Shown one piece after another: positions 45,474 to 55,180 of a DNA stretch of 64,000 nucleotides. Source of the stretch: Sphingomonas sp. SORGH_AS_0950. GTDB taxonomy: Bacteria > Pseudomonadota > Alphaproteobacteria > Sphingomonadales > Sphingomonadaceae. The stretch covers positions 3,808,001 through 3,872,000 of the forward strand of contig NZ_JAUTAE010000001.1 in NCBI RefSeq assembly GCF_030818415.1. Reading direction: 5' to 3'. The first letter of the stretch is position 1; the number at the start of each line of letters is the position of its first letter. The position numbers and the translations under genes were made by a program. The notes beneath the pieces are model-generated. The model saw only the letters and a program-made list of their open reading frames with translations, did no database searches and was not told where the DNA came from.

Positions 45474-46847
45474 TCAGGCGGCGGCCTTGCGGCGTTCGGC
45501 CATTTCCTCGTTGAGCATCTCAGCCAGCAGGAAGGCCAGCTCCAGGCTCTGGCCCGCATTCAGGCGCGGGTCGCAATGCGTGTGATAGCGGTCGGCCAGC
45601 GACTGTTCGGTGACGTCGATCGCGCCGCCGGTGCATTCGGTGACGTTCTGCCCGGTCATCTCGGCATGGATGCCGCCCGCATGCGTGCCCTCGGCGCGGT
45701 GGACGGCGAAGAAGCCGCGCACCTCGGCCAGGATACGGTCGAAGGGGCGGGTCTTGTAGCCGGTCGCGGCTTTGACCGTGTTGCCGTGCATCGGGTCGCA
45801 CGACCAGACGACCGGATGCCCCTCGCGCGTGACGGCGCGGACCAGCCTGGGCAGATGCGCCTCGATCTTGTCATGGCCATAGCGGGTGATGAGCGTCATC
45901 CGGCCCGGCACGCGGCCCGGATTGAGCGTGTCGAGCATGCGCAGCAGCGCCTCGGGCTCGAGGCTGGGTCCGCACTTCACGCCGATCGGGTTGTCGATGC
46001 CGCGCAGGAACTCGACATGCGCCGAGCCCTCGAAGCGGGTGCGGTCGCCGATCCACAGGAAGTGGGCCGAGGTGTCGTACCAGTCGCCGGTCAGCGAATC
46101 CTGCCGGGTCAGCGCCTGCTCATAGGGGAGCAGCAGCGCCTCGTGGCTGGTGTAGAAGCTGGTCTGCGCCAGCTGGGGCACAGAGGCGGGGTCGATGCCG
46201 CAGGCCGCCATGAAGTCCAGCGCCTCGCCGATGCGGTCGGCGGTCTCGGCATATTTCTGCGCCCAGGGGCTGCGGCCCATGAAGTCATGGGTCCAGCGAT
46301 GCACCTGGTGCAGATTGGCATAGCCGCCCTGCGCGAACGCGCGCAGCAGGTTCAGCGTCGCCGCCGACTGGGCATAGGAGCGCAGCATCCGCTGCGGATC
46401 GGGTATGCGGGCCTCGGCGGTGAAGGCGATGTCGTTGACATTGTCGCCGCGATAGCTGGGCAGCTCGACCCCGCCGATCACCTCGGTATCGGCCGAGCGC
46501 GGCTTGGCGAACTGGCCCGCCATGCGGCCCAGCTTCACCACCGGCAGCTTGGAGGCGAAGGTCAGGACGACCGCCATCTGGAGGATGACGCGGAAGGTGT
46601 CGCGGATGTTGTTGGCGCTATGCTCGGCAAAGCTCTCGGCACAGTCGCCGCCCTGGAGCAGGAAACCCCGGCCCGCCGCCACCTCGGCCAGCTCGGCGGT
46701 CAGGCTGCGCGCCTCGCCCGCAAAGACCAGCGGGGGATAGGTCGCCAGCGTACGGGTCGCGGCGTCCAGCGCGTTGCGGTCGGGATAGTTGGGAAGCTGG
46801 CGGGCTTCGGCGCTCGTCCAGCTGTCGGGGGCCCATTTCGCGGCCAT
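45474..46847 (-). CDS. Class II DAHP synthase
   Basis: 457-residue type II 3-deoxy-7-phosphoheptulonate synthase, first step of the shikimate pathway (PEP plus erythrose 4-phosphate), cytosolic. Signatures: [10 protein letters not shown] start, [12 protein letters not shown] (metal-ligand Cys), [43 protein letters not shown], and WSCDPMHGN followed by [18 protein letters not shown]. The ATG at 46847 is chosen because the family starts with this MAAKWAP sequence and AGGA lies five bases upstream; in-frame ATGs at 46889 and 46913 add a lysine-rich stretch. Divergent from an M48 peptidase gene. Confidence 0.95.
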   Translation of the reverse strand: MAAKWAPDSWTSAEARQLPNYPDRNALDAATRTLATYPPLVFAGEARSLTAELAEVAAGRGFLLQGGDCAESFAEHSANNIRDTFRVILQMAVVLTFASKLPVVKLGRMAGQFAKPRSADTEVIGGVELPSYRGDNVNDIAFTAEARIPDPQRMLRSYAQSAATLNLLRAFAQGGYANLHQVHRWTHDFMGRSPWAQKYAETADRIGEALDFMAACGIDPASVPQLAQTSFYTSHEALLLPYEQALTRQDSLTGDWYDTSAHFLWIGDRTRFEGSAHVEFLRGIDNPIGVKCGPSLEPEALLRMLDTLNPGRVPGRMTLITRYGHDKIEAHLPRLVRAVTREGHPVVWSCDPMHGNTVKAATGYKTRPFDRILAEVRGFFAVHRAEGTHAGGIHAEMTGQNVTECTGGAIDVTEQSLADRYHTHCDPRLNAGQSLELAFLLAEMLNEEMAERRKAAA

Positions 46848-47039
46848 GATATCCTGCTCTTTCGTCTTCTTTGTTGATTTGCCCGCCATGCGCCGAATCG
46901 TGGGGATACGCAATGAAGTTGGCGTTTGGGCCCCTCAAGTCGCGCCGATTGTTGCGCATGATACGGCTTTGCGCCGAGCCGTTGGCGGTTGCGGCGGCGG
47001 GCTTTGCGGATCGGTGGGGAAGCGGTTAGCAGGGGGGCC

Positions 47040-48077
47040 ATGTCGCGTTCGCTCATCCCATCGGCCGCCATGGTCGCGCTGTCCGCTCTATCGCTGGCCG
47101 TGGCGCCGCCCGTGCCGGCCCACGCCGTGTCCACGGTTGCGGTGGAGGCGACGGACGACCGGGCGCTGTTCGATGCGATGCGCGCGGCGGATCTTCGGCT
47201 GGCGACGATCGCGTGGCGGCTGGCGACGGCCAATGTCACGCTGTGCCGGGATACGGCGCCGACGCCCGGCCTCGTCATCCATGCGATCGACCAATATGAG
47301 CCCGCGCTGCGCAAGGAACTCCCCGCGACCTTCGGGTTCGAGGGGCCGGTCGCGGTCGAGGCGGTGGTGCCAGGCAGCGCGGCGGACAAGGCGGGGATCG
47401 CCCCCGACGACACGATCCTGGCGGTCGACGGCCAGCCCCTGGCGGTCGATCCGGCCGGTGCGACGCAGGCCAACAGCGCCACGCGCGACGCCGCCCAGCG
47501 CCGGATCGCCGCCGAGCCCGCCGATCGTCCGCTGCGCCTGACCATCCTGCGCCATGGTGAGCGGCGCGACGTGACGGTGGCCGCGCAGCCGGGTTGCCGG
47601 TCGCGGTTCGAGATGAGGATCGGCCCCGACCTGACCGCCTCGGCGGACGGGGACATCGTCCAGATCGGATCGCGCTTCTTCGAGCGGTTCGACGACCGGA
47701 TGATCGCGGTTGTCGTCGCGCATGAATTCTCGCACAACATCCTGCACCATCGCGAGCGGCTGGACGCGGCGGGCGTCAAGCGCGGGTTGCTGTCTGAGTT
47801 CGGGCGCAACGGGCGGCTGTTCCGCCAGACCGAGACCGAGGCCGATCTGCTGGGCGCGCACCTCATGCGCAATGCGGGCTATGACCCGCAGGATGCGGTG
47901 CGCTTCTGGCGCGAACATGGCGGCGAGGTCGATGGCGGCCTGTTCCGCAGCCGGACCCATCCCTCGTCCTCGGCGCGTGCCGATGCGGTGGCGGCCGAGA
48001 TCGCCGCGATCCCGACGGGGGCGCCGATTCCCTATCGCCCCGCGCTGATCGACCGGGCGGGGGCGGCGCTGCAATAA
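47040..48077 (+). CDS. M48-type metallopeptidase with PDZ domain
   Basis: 345-residue secreted zinc metallopeptidase. After a signal segment (cleavage near VPAHAV) a PDZ-like domain can be seen at about residues 100-160 (VEAVVPGSAADKAGIAPDDTILAVDG), then the M48 active site VVAHEFSHNILHH (HEXXH) and the third ligand region RQTETEADLLGAHLM. An M48 peptidase with PDZ is similar to periplasmic quality-control proteases such as BepA-type or DegP-like helpers, so a role in envelope protein turnover is likely. Start at 47040 has AGGGGGGCC directly upstream; the in-frame ATG at 46989 lacks one. Short gap to the chemoreceptor gene. Confidence 0.9.
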   Translation: MSRSLIPSAAMVALSALSLAVAPPVPAHAVSTVAVEATDDRALFDAMRAADLRLATIAWRLATANVTLCRDTAPTPGLVIHAIDQYEPALRKELPATFGFEGPVAVEAVVPGSAADKAGIAPDDTILAVDGQPLAVDPAGATQANSATRDAAQRRIAAEPADRPLRLTILRHGERRDVTVAAQPGCRSRFEMRIGPDLTASADGDIVQIGSRFFERFDDRMIAVVVAHEFSHNILHHRERLDAAGVKRGLLSEFGRNGRLFRQTETEADLLGAHLMRNAGYDPQDAVRFWREHGGEVDGGLFRSRTHPSSSARADAVAAEIAAIPTGAPIPYRPALIDRAGAALQ

Positions 48078-48193
48078 TCGGTCCGTCGCAAAACCCATTC
48101 CCTGTGTAACGGCTTAACCAACTATTTGGAGTCACCGCTTAGGAGTCGGAGGCAATCGGAAGCGAAGGGGCTTTCGACCTGCCAGGATTCGTC

Positions 48194-50035
48194 ATGCTCT
48201 CTTCCATGCCCATACCGAAGAAAATCGGTCTGTCCTTCGCCATCGTCGTCCTGTCGGTGCTGGCGATGATGGGGACCTTGTGGTGGGCATTGTCACGGAT
48301 CGAGGGGACGACGAAAAAAAGCGTCCATGCGCAGACCACCTATACCACCACGCTGGACATGGAGGGCGGCGTCCAGCGCGAGAACAGCCAGATGCGCGGC
48401 TTCCTGATCACCGGGGACGAGGCCTATCTGACGCAATATTATACGGCACGGGCCGCCGAGAGGCAGGCGGCGGCGGAGCTGGACAGGGCGCTGGTCGAGG
48501 ACCCCAGGGCGCGCGCCGAGGTAGCGGCGTCGCATGCCAGGATGGAGGAATGGCGCCGCGACATCGGCGACCCGCTGATCGCGCGCAGCCGGACCGACCG
48601 CGAGGGCGCGCAGGCCTGGCTCCGTGCCAATAGCGAGCGGTCGCGGGTCACGGTGATCCTGCAACCCTTGCGTGATCTGCGCGCCCGAAGGGTCGAGATG
48701 ATGGGGGCGGTCCGCAACGAGCGCAAGATCGTGCTGCGGACGGCGCAATGGAGCCTCGCCATCGGCGGCCTGATCATGATCAGTGTCGCCGTCGCGATGG
48801 CCATTTTGTTGTCGCGGGCGCTGGGTCGGCCGATCGTCCGGCTGACCGGGGTGATGGATGCGCTGGCGCGGGGGCGGAACGACATCGCGATTCCCGATGC
48901 CGAACGCGGCGACGAACTGGGCAGCATGTCGCGCGCCGTCGTCGTCTTCCGCGACACCGCGGTCGCCAAGGCGCAGGCCGATGCCGAGCAGAACCAGATG
49001 GTAAGCCAGATCGGCGAGGCGCTGGAGCAGCTCGCCGGTTCGGACCTGACGGTCAAGCTGAGCGGCTTCCCGCCTTCCTATGCCGCCATCGAGCGCGACT
49101 TCAACATGGCGGTGTCGCGGCTGTCGGGCTCGCTGGGCGCGGTGCGGGTCAATGCGGCCGGGATCAGCAGCGGCACGGTGGAGATGAACCAGGCCGCCGA
49201 CGATCTGGCCCGCCGCGCCGAGCAGCAGGCGGCCAGCATCGAGGAAACCTCGGCCGCGATGAACGAGATCGCCCAGTCGGTCACCGCCGCCGCGGCCAAG
49301 GCGCAATCGGCGCAGACGATCGTCCGCAAGGCGAGCAGCGATGTCGGCAACAGCGAGGAGATCGTCCGCCGCACCGTGTCGGCGATCGGCGACATCGAGC
49401 GTTCGTCGAGCGAAATCGCCGAGATCATCGCGGTGATCGACGGCCTGGCCTTCCAGACCAATTTGCTCGCGCTGAATGCGGGCGTCGAGGCGGCGCGGGC
49501 GGGCGACGCGGGCAAGGGCTTTGCGGTCGTCGCCTCCGAAGTGCGTGCGCTGGCCGAACGCTCGGCGGAGGCGGCGCGCGACATCAGCGCGCGGATCACC
49601 ACCACGGTCGACCGGGTGCGCAGCGGCGTGGAACTGGCCAACAAGACCGACGATTCGCTGCGCCTGATTGCGACCGGGATGCAGGACATCGCCGGACTGG
49701 TCGAATCGATCGCGGGCGGGGCGTCCGAGCAGGCGACCAGCATCCAGCAGGTCAATCTGGCGATCAACGACATGGACGGCGTGACCCAGGCCAATGCCGC
49801 CATGGTCGAGGAGGTGACGGCCGCCGTCCGGGCGCTGTCCGCCGAGACCCAGGCGCTGGAGGAGCAGATCGGCCGCTTCCGGATCGAGGGCGGCTTGCCC
49901 CAGCCCGCCGCGCCCGTCGTCGCGATCCGGCGGCCGGCGGCGGTATCGCCCGCGCCGCGCCGCATGGCCGCGCCGGTGCCCTCCCAGGGCAATCTGGCGG
50001 TCAGGCAGGACGATGACGATTGGAGCAGCTTCTGA
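48194..50035 (+). CDS. Methyl-accepting chemotaxis protein with CHASE3 sensor
   Basis: 613-residue chemoreceptor. TM1 near residues 11-30, a CHASE3-like periplasmic sensor ([17 protein letters not shown]), TM2 near 190-210, HAMP ([17 protein letters not shown]) and a cytoplasmic signalling domain with the hairpin tip [47 protein letters not shown] region. It ends in DDDDWSSF, a short tail resembling receptor docking tails for CheR/CheB. It should regulate flagellar behaviour or a chemosensory cascade; ligand unknown. Upstream, TTAACCA at 48114-48120 resembles half of a CtrA site. A GC-rich hairpin terminator follows. Confidence 0.93.
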   Translation: MLSSMPIPKKIGLSFAIVVLSVLAMMGTLWWALSRIEGTTKKSVHAQTTYTTTLDMEGGVQRENSQMRGFLITGDEAYLTQYYTARAAERQAAAELDRALVEDPRARAEVAASHARMEEWRRDIGDPLIARSRTDREGAQAWLRANSERSRVTVILQPLRDLRARRVEMMGAVRNERKIVLRTAQWSLAIGGLIMISVAVAMAILLSRALGRPIVRLTGVMDALARGRNDIAIPDAERGDELGSMSRAVVVFRDTAVAKAQADAEQNQMVSQIGEALEQLAGSDLTVKLSGFPPSYAAIERDFNMAVSRLSGSLGAVRVNAAGISSGTVEMNQAADDLARRAEQQAASIEETSAAMNEIAQSVTAAAAKAQSAQTIVRKASSDVGNSEEIVRRTVSAIGDIERSSSEIAEIIAVIDGLAFQTNLLALNAGVEAARAGDAGKGFAVVASEVRALAERSAEAARDISARITTTVDRVRSGVELANKTDDSLRLIATGMQDIAGLVESIAGGASEQATSIQQVNLAINDMDGVTQANAAMVEEVTAAVRALSAETQALEEQIGRFRIEGGLPQPAAPVVAIRRPAAVSPAPRRMAAPVPSQGNLAVRQDDDDWSSF

Positions 50036-50065
50036 TCGACGTCCTATCCCGTTGAGCGGTCGATA

Positions 50066-50104
50066 AAAGGCCCGCCATCCCGGTCGTCGGGGTGGCGGGC
50101 CTTT
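50066..50104 (+). terminator. Terminator after the chemoreceptor
   Basis: A 12-bp stem (AAAGGCCCGCCA with TGGCGGGCCTTT) plus inner CCC/GGG pairing, 31 bp downstream of the chemoreceptor stop. Symmetric, so it could act in both directions, although the T-run is short. Confidence 0.7.
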
Positions 50105-50158
50105 CGCATTCGGAGGAAGGGGCTTGTCACCCCTGTCCGGGCCGGGCAAGCGGCCGCC

Positions 50159-50503
50159 ATGGATATTCCCGCACGCTATGCCGCCTTCATCCAATGGGTC
50201 GGCGACGGAACCGGCATGGCCGACAGCCTGCTGCACGTCCATGCGGGCATGGCGGTCCTGTTCCTCGCCCGCATCCTGACCCGCAAGTCGCTGGCGACCC
50301 CGATCCCGCTGCTCTGCGTCGCGCTGGCCGAGGCGGGCAACGAGGTCCTCGACCGGCTGCATTACGGGTCGTGGCGCTGGGCCGACACGCTGGGCGACAT
50401 CGCCAATACGATGTTCTGGCCCACCGTGCTGTTCATCGGCCTGCGCCTGCGGTCACCGCGCGGCGGATATGGCGGCTGGCGCCGGGGATCAGGCGGCCGG
50501 TAA
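50159..50503 (+). CDS. Small membrane protein, paralogue of the 58.7-kb gene
   Basis: 114-residue predicted membrane protein with three hydrophobic segments, no recognised domain. Polar residues set in the membrane stretches are notable: HVHAGM (residues 26-31), GNEVLD (60-65) and TMFWPT (84-89). The protein at 58677 on the other strand has the same three motifs at matching spacing (HVHAGM 33-38, VNEAYD 67-72, TMLWPT 95-100), and nearly identical length, so the pair is a genuine small family and not a chance ORF. The 3' end overlaps the convergent cysS by 15 bp. A weak RBS makes the start slightly uncertain. Function unknown; VanZ-like proteins are a distant possibility. Confidence 0.75.
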   Translation: MDIPARYAAFIQWVGDGTGMADSLLHVHAGMAVLFLARILTRKSLATPIPLLCVALAEAGNEVLDRLHYGSWRWADTLGDIANTMFWPTVLFIGLRLRSPRGGYGGWRRGSGGR

Positions 50504-51940
50504 CACCGGCTTCCAGTCCCAGCCCAGCGGATCGCCGTCCATCACCTCGACCCCGGCGGCGAGCAGCGTGTCGCGGATCGCATCCGACCGGGCAAAGTCC
50601 TTCTCCGCCCGCGCCGCGCGCCGCTCGGCCAGCTGTGCCTCGATCCCCGCTTCGTCCAGCGTGGCCGCCTTGGGCCGGGTGCGCAGGTCGGCGCGGGTCA
50701 GCGTCGCGAGTTGCAGCCCCAGCGTCGCGTCGAAATCGGCCAGCGCGGCCAGCCGGACGCCGGGCGACAGCTTCTTGTCGGCCAGCATCTCGTCGAGCAC
50801 GGGCAGCGCGCGCGGCGTCGCGAGATCGTCCGACAGCGCGGCGTCCAGCCGCTCGCGATAGGTCGCCGCATCGCCCTTGGCGGGCGCATCGGCCCGCGTG
50901 CGCAGCCCCTCGACCGTCTGGACCAGCCGCTTCAGTCGCACCTGCGCGGCGGCGAGGCCGTCCCAGCCAAACTCCATTTCCGAACGATACTGCGCCTGAA
51001 GGCACATCAGCCGATAGGCGAGGGGGTGGAAGCCACGATCGACCAGCGCCTGGAGCGTCAGGAACTCGCCCGAGGACTTGGACATCTTGCCGGTGCGGTC
51101 GACCAGGAAGTTGTTGTGCATCCAGATATTGGCGCCGGTCTCGGCGGTGCAGCCATGCGCCTGGTTCTGCGCGATCTCGTTGGGATGGTGGATCTCGCGG
51201 TGGTCGATGCCGCCGGTATGGATGTCGAACTGCGCGCCCAGATATTGCTTGCTCATCACCGAGCATTCCAGATGCCAGCCAGGCGCGCCGCGGCCCCAGG
51301 GGCTGTCCCATTCCATCTGGCGATTCTCGCCGGGTGCCGAGGCGCGCCAGATGGCGAAGTCGGCCGGATGGCGCTTGCCCGCGACGGGATCGATCCGGCT
51401 TTCGCCCTCATCGTCCTGATGGCGGGCTAGGCGGCCATAATCGGGCACCGTCGTCACGTCGAAATACAGCCCGTCGGGCAGGCGATAGCAATGCTTGGTC
51501 TCGATCGCCTTGGCGAAGGCGATCATCTGGGGCACGTGATCGGTCGCCAGCGGAAAGCGGGTCGGCTCGGCGATGCCCAGATCCTTCAGATTCTGCTTGA
51601 AGGTCCGGGTGTAATGCGCGGCGATCGCCCAGATGTCCTGGCCGCTCTTCTTCGCGGCGGCCTCCATCTTGTCGTCGCCCGCATCGGCGTCGGAGGTCAG
51701 GTGGCCGACATCGGTGATGTTGATGATATGGGTCAGCGGCCACCCCTTCCAGCGCAGCACGCGCGCCAGGGTGTCGGTGAAGACATAGGCGCGCAGATTG
51801 CCGATATGCGCATAGTTATAGACGGTCGGCCCGCAGGAATAGACGCGGACATTGGCCGGATCGATCGGCCGGAACGTCTCGGGCGCGCGGGTCAGGCTGT
51901 TGTAGAGGATCAGCGGATTGGAAAGGTCGGGCGCGGTCAT
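50489..51940 (-). CDS. cysS: Cysteinyl-tRNA synthetase
   Basis: 483-residue class I aminoacyl-tRNA synthetase for cysteine. It shows YSCGPTVYNYAHIGN (zinc cysteine plus HIGH-type motif), GWHLECSVMS (zinc ligand region), DRTGKMSKSSG (KMSKS) and the C-terminal DALR-type helix bundle (ALSDDLATPRALPVLDEML). All key residues are present. ATG 51940 starts MTAPDLSNPLILYNSL, which matches the family; ATG 51958 is also possible. Ends convergent to the small membrane protein gene; the start is followed upstream by a 370-bp region before rpsU. Confidence 0.97.
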   Translation of the reverse strand: MTAPDLSNPLILYNSLTRAPETFRPIDPANVRVYSCGPTVYNYAHIGNLRAYVFTDTLARVLRWKGWPLTHIINITDVGHLTSDADAGDDKMEAAAKKSGQDIWAIAAHYTRTFKQNLKDLGIAEPTRFPLATDHVPQMIAFAKAIETKHCYRLPDGLYFDVTTVPDYGRLARHQDDEGESRIDPVAGKRHPADFAIWRASAPGENRQMEWDSPWGRGAPGWHLECSVMSKQYLGAQFDIHTGGIDHREIHHPNEIAQNQAHGCTAETGANIWMHNNFLVDRTGKMSKSSGEFLTLQALVDRGFHPLAYRLMCLQAQYRSEMEFGWDGLAAAQVRLKRLVQTVEGLRTRADAPAKGDAATYRERLDAALSDDLATPRALPVLDEMLADKKLSPGVRLAALADFDATLGLQLATLTRADLRTRPKAATLDEAGIEAQLAERRAARAEKDFARSDAIRDTLLAAGVEVMDGDPLGWDWKPVLPAA

Positions 51941-52312
51941 GCGGCCTGCCTTAGCCATGTCGCCTGTCCCCCGAAAGGGGGCCCCGGTCCGACGGGAGTT
52001 CGGACCGGGGCAAACGCAGCGACAGGGGAGGCGCCGCGTCATGATGCCGGTCACTCGGGGGAATGAGCCGACATGTCATACAGGGGTGTCCGGTACACGG
52101 GGATGAAACCGGACGAACGGCGTGATAGCGGTGGCGACATCACGTCGGCATGGCTGGCACATGACATTATGGTTCATGTCGCCTTGGCGGACGGGGCGAA
52201 ATCCGCACCGACGGGTTGTATTGGACAGACTCCCCTGCTAGGAGCGCCCAACGATGCGGCTACAGTTGTTCTGTGGCCGCTTTATCCTGTTTTGCCGGAG
52301 CAATTCGTTTTT
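51941..52312. other. Intergenic region between divergent cysS and rpsU
   Basis: About 370 bp with no gene. A possible sigma70-like promoter for rpsU lies at 52216-52244 (TTGTAT, 17-bp spacer, TAGGAG) but matches poorly at -10. No hairpin, riboswitch or repeat was recognised. An in-frame ORF upstream of rpsU from 52073 is not supported (see rejected items). Confidence 0.5.
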
Positions 52313-52519
52313 ATGCAGATCATCGTTCGCGACAACAATGTGGATCAGGCCCTCCGCGCGCTCAAGAAGAAGCTGCAGCGCGAAGGCGTGTATCGCGAGA
52401 TGAAGCTCCGTCGCCACTACGAGAAGCCGTCGGAAAAGCGCGCTCGTGAGCGTGCGGCGGCGGTTCGTCGTGCGCGCAAGCTGGAGCGCAAGCGCGCCGA
52501 GCGCGACGGCGCCCGGTAA
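52313..52519 (+). CDS. rpsU: Ribosomal protein bS21
   Basis: 68-residue basic ribosomal small-subunit protein. [46 protein letters not shown] matches bS21 through the whole family length, with the usual Arg/Lys-rich C-terminus. It binds near the anti-Shine-Dalgarno region. The start ATG 52313 gives exactly family length; an RBS (GGAG) lies about 12 bases away, rather far. Followed after ~156 bp by the FKBP gene on the same strand. Confidence 0.97.
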   Translation: MQIIVRDNNVDQALRALKKKLQREGVYREMKLRRHYEKPSEKRARERAAAVRRARKLERKRAERDGAR

Positions 52520-52675
52520 TATCCGGCGGATCGTCCCCGCCCCGTCGCTCCGAGCGGCCTGGGGTGGGGAACGGTTCCACCGGCCATCGATTCGCCTGGA
52601 CGAATCGATTCGCGCTTCGCGCGCCGCATCCTTGATGCGTACCACGAACGCCAACGCACAGAGCGAGAAACAGGC

Positions 52676-53245
52676 ATGTCCGTAACCGCTGTTCCCCTTC
52701 GTCCCGTCCGGCGTGCCTATCTGGTCTGGATATGGGTCGCGGTGGCTGCCGCGATCGTGGTGGCGGCCTTGCTGGCACGCCAGGGTGATGCTGCGCTCCT
52801 GCGCGAGGCGCGTGGACCGGGTGTCGAGACGACCGCTTCGGGCCTGCAGTACAAGGTGCTGGTGCCCGGCAATGGCGGTGCGCATCCGACCGCCAGCGAC
52901 GTGGCGCTGATCAACTATACCGGTCGTCTGATCGACGGCACCGTCTTCGACAAGTCGCAGCAGCCGGCCCCGATGCCGCTTTCGGGTGTCCTGCCGGGCT
53001 TTGCCGAGGCGCTCAAGCTGATGCCCAAGGGCGCGAAGTATCGCTTCTGGCTGCCCGCCAAGCTGGGCTATGGCGACCGCGCGAACGGTGCGATCCCGGC
53101 AAATTCGACGCTGGTGTTCGATGTCGATCTGATCGACTTCATCCCCGAATCGGTCCTGCGCCAGATGCAGGCCCAGCAGTCGATGATGGGCGGCGCGCCC
53201 GGGGCGATGCCCGGCGGCGTCCCCAGCGCCCCCTCGCCGCGCTGA
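52676..53245 (+). CDS. Membrane-anchored FKBP-type prolyl isomerase
   Basis: 189-residue peptidyl-prolyl cis-trans isomerase with an N-terminal transmembrane anchor (residues ~16-36, AYLVWIWVAVAAAIVVAALLA), which places the FKBP domain in the periplasm. The FKBP domain shows ASGLQYKVLVPGNG, NYTGRLIDGTVFDKS and the YGDRANGAIPANSTLVFDVDLIDF ending. Its catalytic-site aromatic residues (Y, F, D of FKBPs) are retained. The C-terminal Met/Gly/Pro-rich tail is low complexity. A hairpin terminator with a T-run follows at 53281. Probably helps fold envelope proteins. Confidence 0.95.
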   Translation: MSVTAVPLRPVRRAYLVWIWVAVAAAIVVAALLARQGDAALLREARGPGVETTASGLQYKVLVPGNGGAHPTASDVALINYTGRLIDGTVFDKSQQPAPMPLSGVLPGFAEALKLMPKGAKYRFWLPAKLGYGDRANGAIPANSTLVFDVDLIDFIPESVLRQMQAQQSMMGGAPGAMPGGVPSAPSPR

Positions 53246-53280
53246 CCGGTCGGTCGCACGAGCGACCCTCCTGCCGATCG

Positions 53281-53323
53281 AAAATAGTCGCCGGAGTCCC
53301 ATGGACTCCGGCGATTTTCGTTT
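53281..53323 (+). terminator. Terminator after FKBP gene
   Basis: Stem TCGCCGGAGTCC (53288-53299) with GGACTCCGGCGA (53303-53314), loop CAT, flanked by AAAA on the 5' side and TTTTCGTTT on the 3' side. It lies 42 bp beyond the stop codon. Confidence 0.85.
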
Positions 53324-53517
53324 GCCTGCGGGGTAGGGATAGCAGTCTATTGTAGCCGTTCGACGCTGCCTCGTTGTGAGTTTCCAGAGGAAGCGGATCA
53401 GCATAACTCTGCTTTCGCCGGTCGACCCGAGCGAAGTCGAAGGCCAGAGCGGTGCCTGTCTTGCGCCAAATCCCCAGCTATGGATCTAGGCCGGATCGAC
53501 ATTCAGTATTGTGTCTT

Positions 53518-53723
53518 CTTCCCCTCTCCCTTGGACGGGGGAGAGGGTTAGCGAAGCTTGCCAGCCTGCTGGCTAGCGCAGCTTGGGTGAGGGGGTGAGC
53601 GAGCCCAAAGGCTCGCGCGCTCGCTTCGCGAGCGCCCACCCCTCACCCAGCTCCGACTAAGCCTTTGCTCTCGCAAAGGCCAAGTCTGCGCAACCCTCTC
53701 CCCTCTGCGAGGGGCGAGGGAAG
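53518..53723. repeat. ~205-bp inverted intergenic repeat
   Basis: Two arms in opposite orientation (CTTCCCCTCTCCC... and its reverse-complement-like partner ...CCTCTCCCCTCTGCG) share the runs GAGAGGGTT, GCAGCTTGGGTGAGGGG and GGGTGAGGGG. An inner hairpin lies around GCGAGC/GCTCGC (53627-53630 and 53636-53640). It fills most of the gap between the FKBP gene and the small membrane protein, a ~675-bp region with no gene. It is the type of dispersed element found in sphingomonad genomes. Any ORF across it is spurious. Confidence 0.75.
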
Positions 53724-53866
53724 GATAAGGCATCGCTGAATGTCGATCGGCCCTAGGCCGGTCTGGCGGTCTTAGCCCAAAAGGAAGTGCGATTTAGCTG
53801 GATCGCTGCGCGACACCCCCGCGGGTATTCCAAGCGCCATAGCCCCGCGAGCCTCGGACGTCAGGC

Positions 53867-53895
53867 AAAAAAATAGCGGCCCGAAGGCCGCTATT
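53867..53895 (-). terminator. Terminator after the 76-residue protein
   Basis: On the minus strand a 10-bp perfect stem (AATAGCGGCC / GGCCGCTATT) with a TTCG loop is followed by seven T. It lies 26 bp after the small gene's stop codon, giving a very short transcript unit. Confidence 0.92.
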
Positions 53896-53921
53896 CCTTT
53901 CAGCCGTGAGGCTGAAGCAGC

Positions 53922-54152
53922 TTAGTTGCTGTCCGACGAGTCGGCGACAACCACGATGCCGGCTACGACGGCAGCAGCCGCCAGAACCGCAACGAGAACG
54001 CCACCGCCGGCCAGGCCGTTCTTCTTGGCGGCCGGAGCCGAAGCGCGAACCGACTTCGAAACCGAGAGGCTGGCAGCCGGGTTCGCAGCCATCGCCGGGG
54101 CAACGGTCATCGAAACGGCGGCAGCGGCGACGAGAAACTTCCCAAGACGCAT
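53922..54152 (-). CDS. Small exported single-TM protein, function unknown
   Basis: 76 residues. A signal peptide (MRLGKFLVAAAAVSMTVAPAMAA) is followed by a short polar Ser/Lys stretch, then GGGVLVAVLAAAAVVAGIVVVA, a hydrophobic segment, and DSSDSN at the end. AGGGAG six bases before the ATG and a perfect terminator after the stop show that it is expressed as a monocistronic gene. Nothing matches a named domain. Ser/Asp-rich tails and Ala/Lys content resemble small envelope proteins of sphingomonads. A role cannot be given. Confidence 0.8.
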   Translation of the reverse strand: MRLGKFLVAAAAVSMTVAPAMAANPAASLSVSKSVRASAPAAKKNGLAGGGVLVAVLAAAAVVAGIVVVADSSDSN

Positions 54153-54347
54153 GTTAAACTCCCTTGATAAATGTCAGTGGGCTCATGACACGGCAGCCGT
54201 ATCATGGCAACCCCACCAACGAGTGCGGGACAGTTATGCTCCCACACTGATGCGGCATTGCAACATTGCTTCACCGCCCTGCGGCTATACTGTGCTTTAC
54301 CGACAAACGGAATGCCCCGGCAAACGTTTCGCCTCGGTAAAGCGACC

Positions 54348-55106
54348 TCAAGTGGTGAAAATCTCCTGGATACCGTCTTCCAGCATCAGCGCCGACAGGC
54401 GATCGGTCTGATAGGCGCCGGTGTCTATGCCGATGCGATGCGGCATAATTTCCACCTCGTCCGCAACGGTATGGCCATGCACGACGACCTTCTCCAGCAC
54501 CCCGCGATGGTCGAGAAAGGGATCGCGGATCCAGCGGGTCTCGGCCAGCTTCTGGTCGGCGATGGCGATACCCGGCCGGACGCCCGCATGGACGAAGGCA
54601 TAATCGCCCAGCACCATGATCTCTTTCAGATCGCTCAGGAACTCGCGATGCGTGGCGGGGATGACGGCCTTCAACCGCTCGGCGACCTCGGCATAGTCGA
54701 GCCGTTCATAGTCCTCGGCCGTCACGCCATAGCTCAGCATCGTCTCCCGACCACCGACGCGGCAGAACAGCCGGAGCGCCTTGTCCTCGCCCTGGAGGGC
54801 ACGAATCAGGATCTCCTCGTGATTACCCATCAGGCAATGCACCCGGTGGTCCGCCGCGCACAGTCCGCGCACCCGCTCCAGCACCCCGGCCGAATGGGGG
54901 CCACGGTCGATCAGGTCGCCGAGAAAGATGATATGCCGCTCGGCCGGACCGCGCGCCGCATGATCGGCCTCGATCCGCGCCAGCAGCATGTCGAGCAGGT
55001 CGAGCCGACCGTGAATGTCACCGATCGCATAGACCCGAAGGCCAGGCTGCATGAAGGGCACGAACTCGGGCGCGCGTTTGCGCAGATTCAATAATTTGGC
55101 AAGCAT
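54348..55106 (-). CDS. Metallophosphoesterase (PrpA/PrpB-like phosphatase)
   Basis: 252-residue calcineurin-type phosphatase. The metal motifs are GDIHGRLD, GDLIDRGPHS, GNHE (in LMGNHEEIL), and later histidines in VHAGVRPG and VVHGHT. The C-terminal ETRWIRDPFLDHRG and DTGAYQTDRLSALML match serine/threonine protein phosphatase-type or diadenosine-tetraphosphatase-like (ApaH/PrpA) enzymes. Which substrate cannot be told. It is soluble and cytosolic. Same strand as wecC and wecB but separated by 74 bp and transcribed downstream of them, so an operon is possible. Confidence 0.9.
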   Translation of the reverse strand: MLAKLLNLRKRAPEFVPFMQPGLRVYAIGDIHGRLDLLDMLLARIEADHAARGPAERHIIFLGDLIDRGPHSAGVLERVRGLCAADHRVHCLMGNHEEILIRALQGEDKALRLFCRVGGRETMLSYGVTAEDYERLDYAEVAERLKAVIPATHREFLSDLKEIMVLGDYAFVHAGVRPGIAIADQKLAETRWIRDPFLDHRGVLEKVVVHGHTVADEVEIMPHRIGIDTGAYQTDRLSALMLEDGIQEIFTT

Positions 55107-55180
55107 GGGTGGCTTTAAATCCGCAACAGGCGGTTGTCCTTAATCTCCCCCGGCCCCCCACGCAAACGCGAAGCGCGGTC

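Noticed and set aside
52073..52312. In-frame upstream start for rpsU giving a 148-residue protein
   Set aside because: bS21 is 60-80 residues; the extension has no similarity to it and crosses the promoter region.
53548..53733. 61-residue ORF in the inverted repeat
   Set aside because: Lies wholly in the palindromic element and has no RBS or domain.
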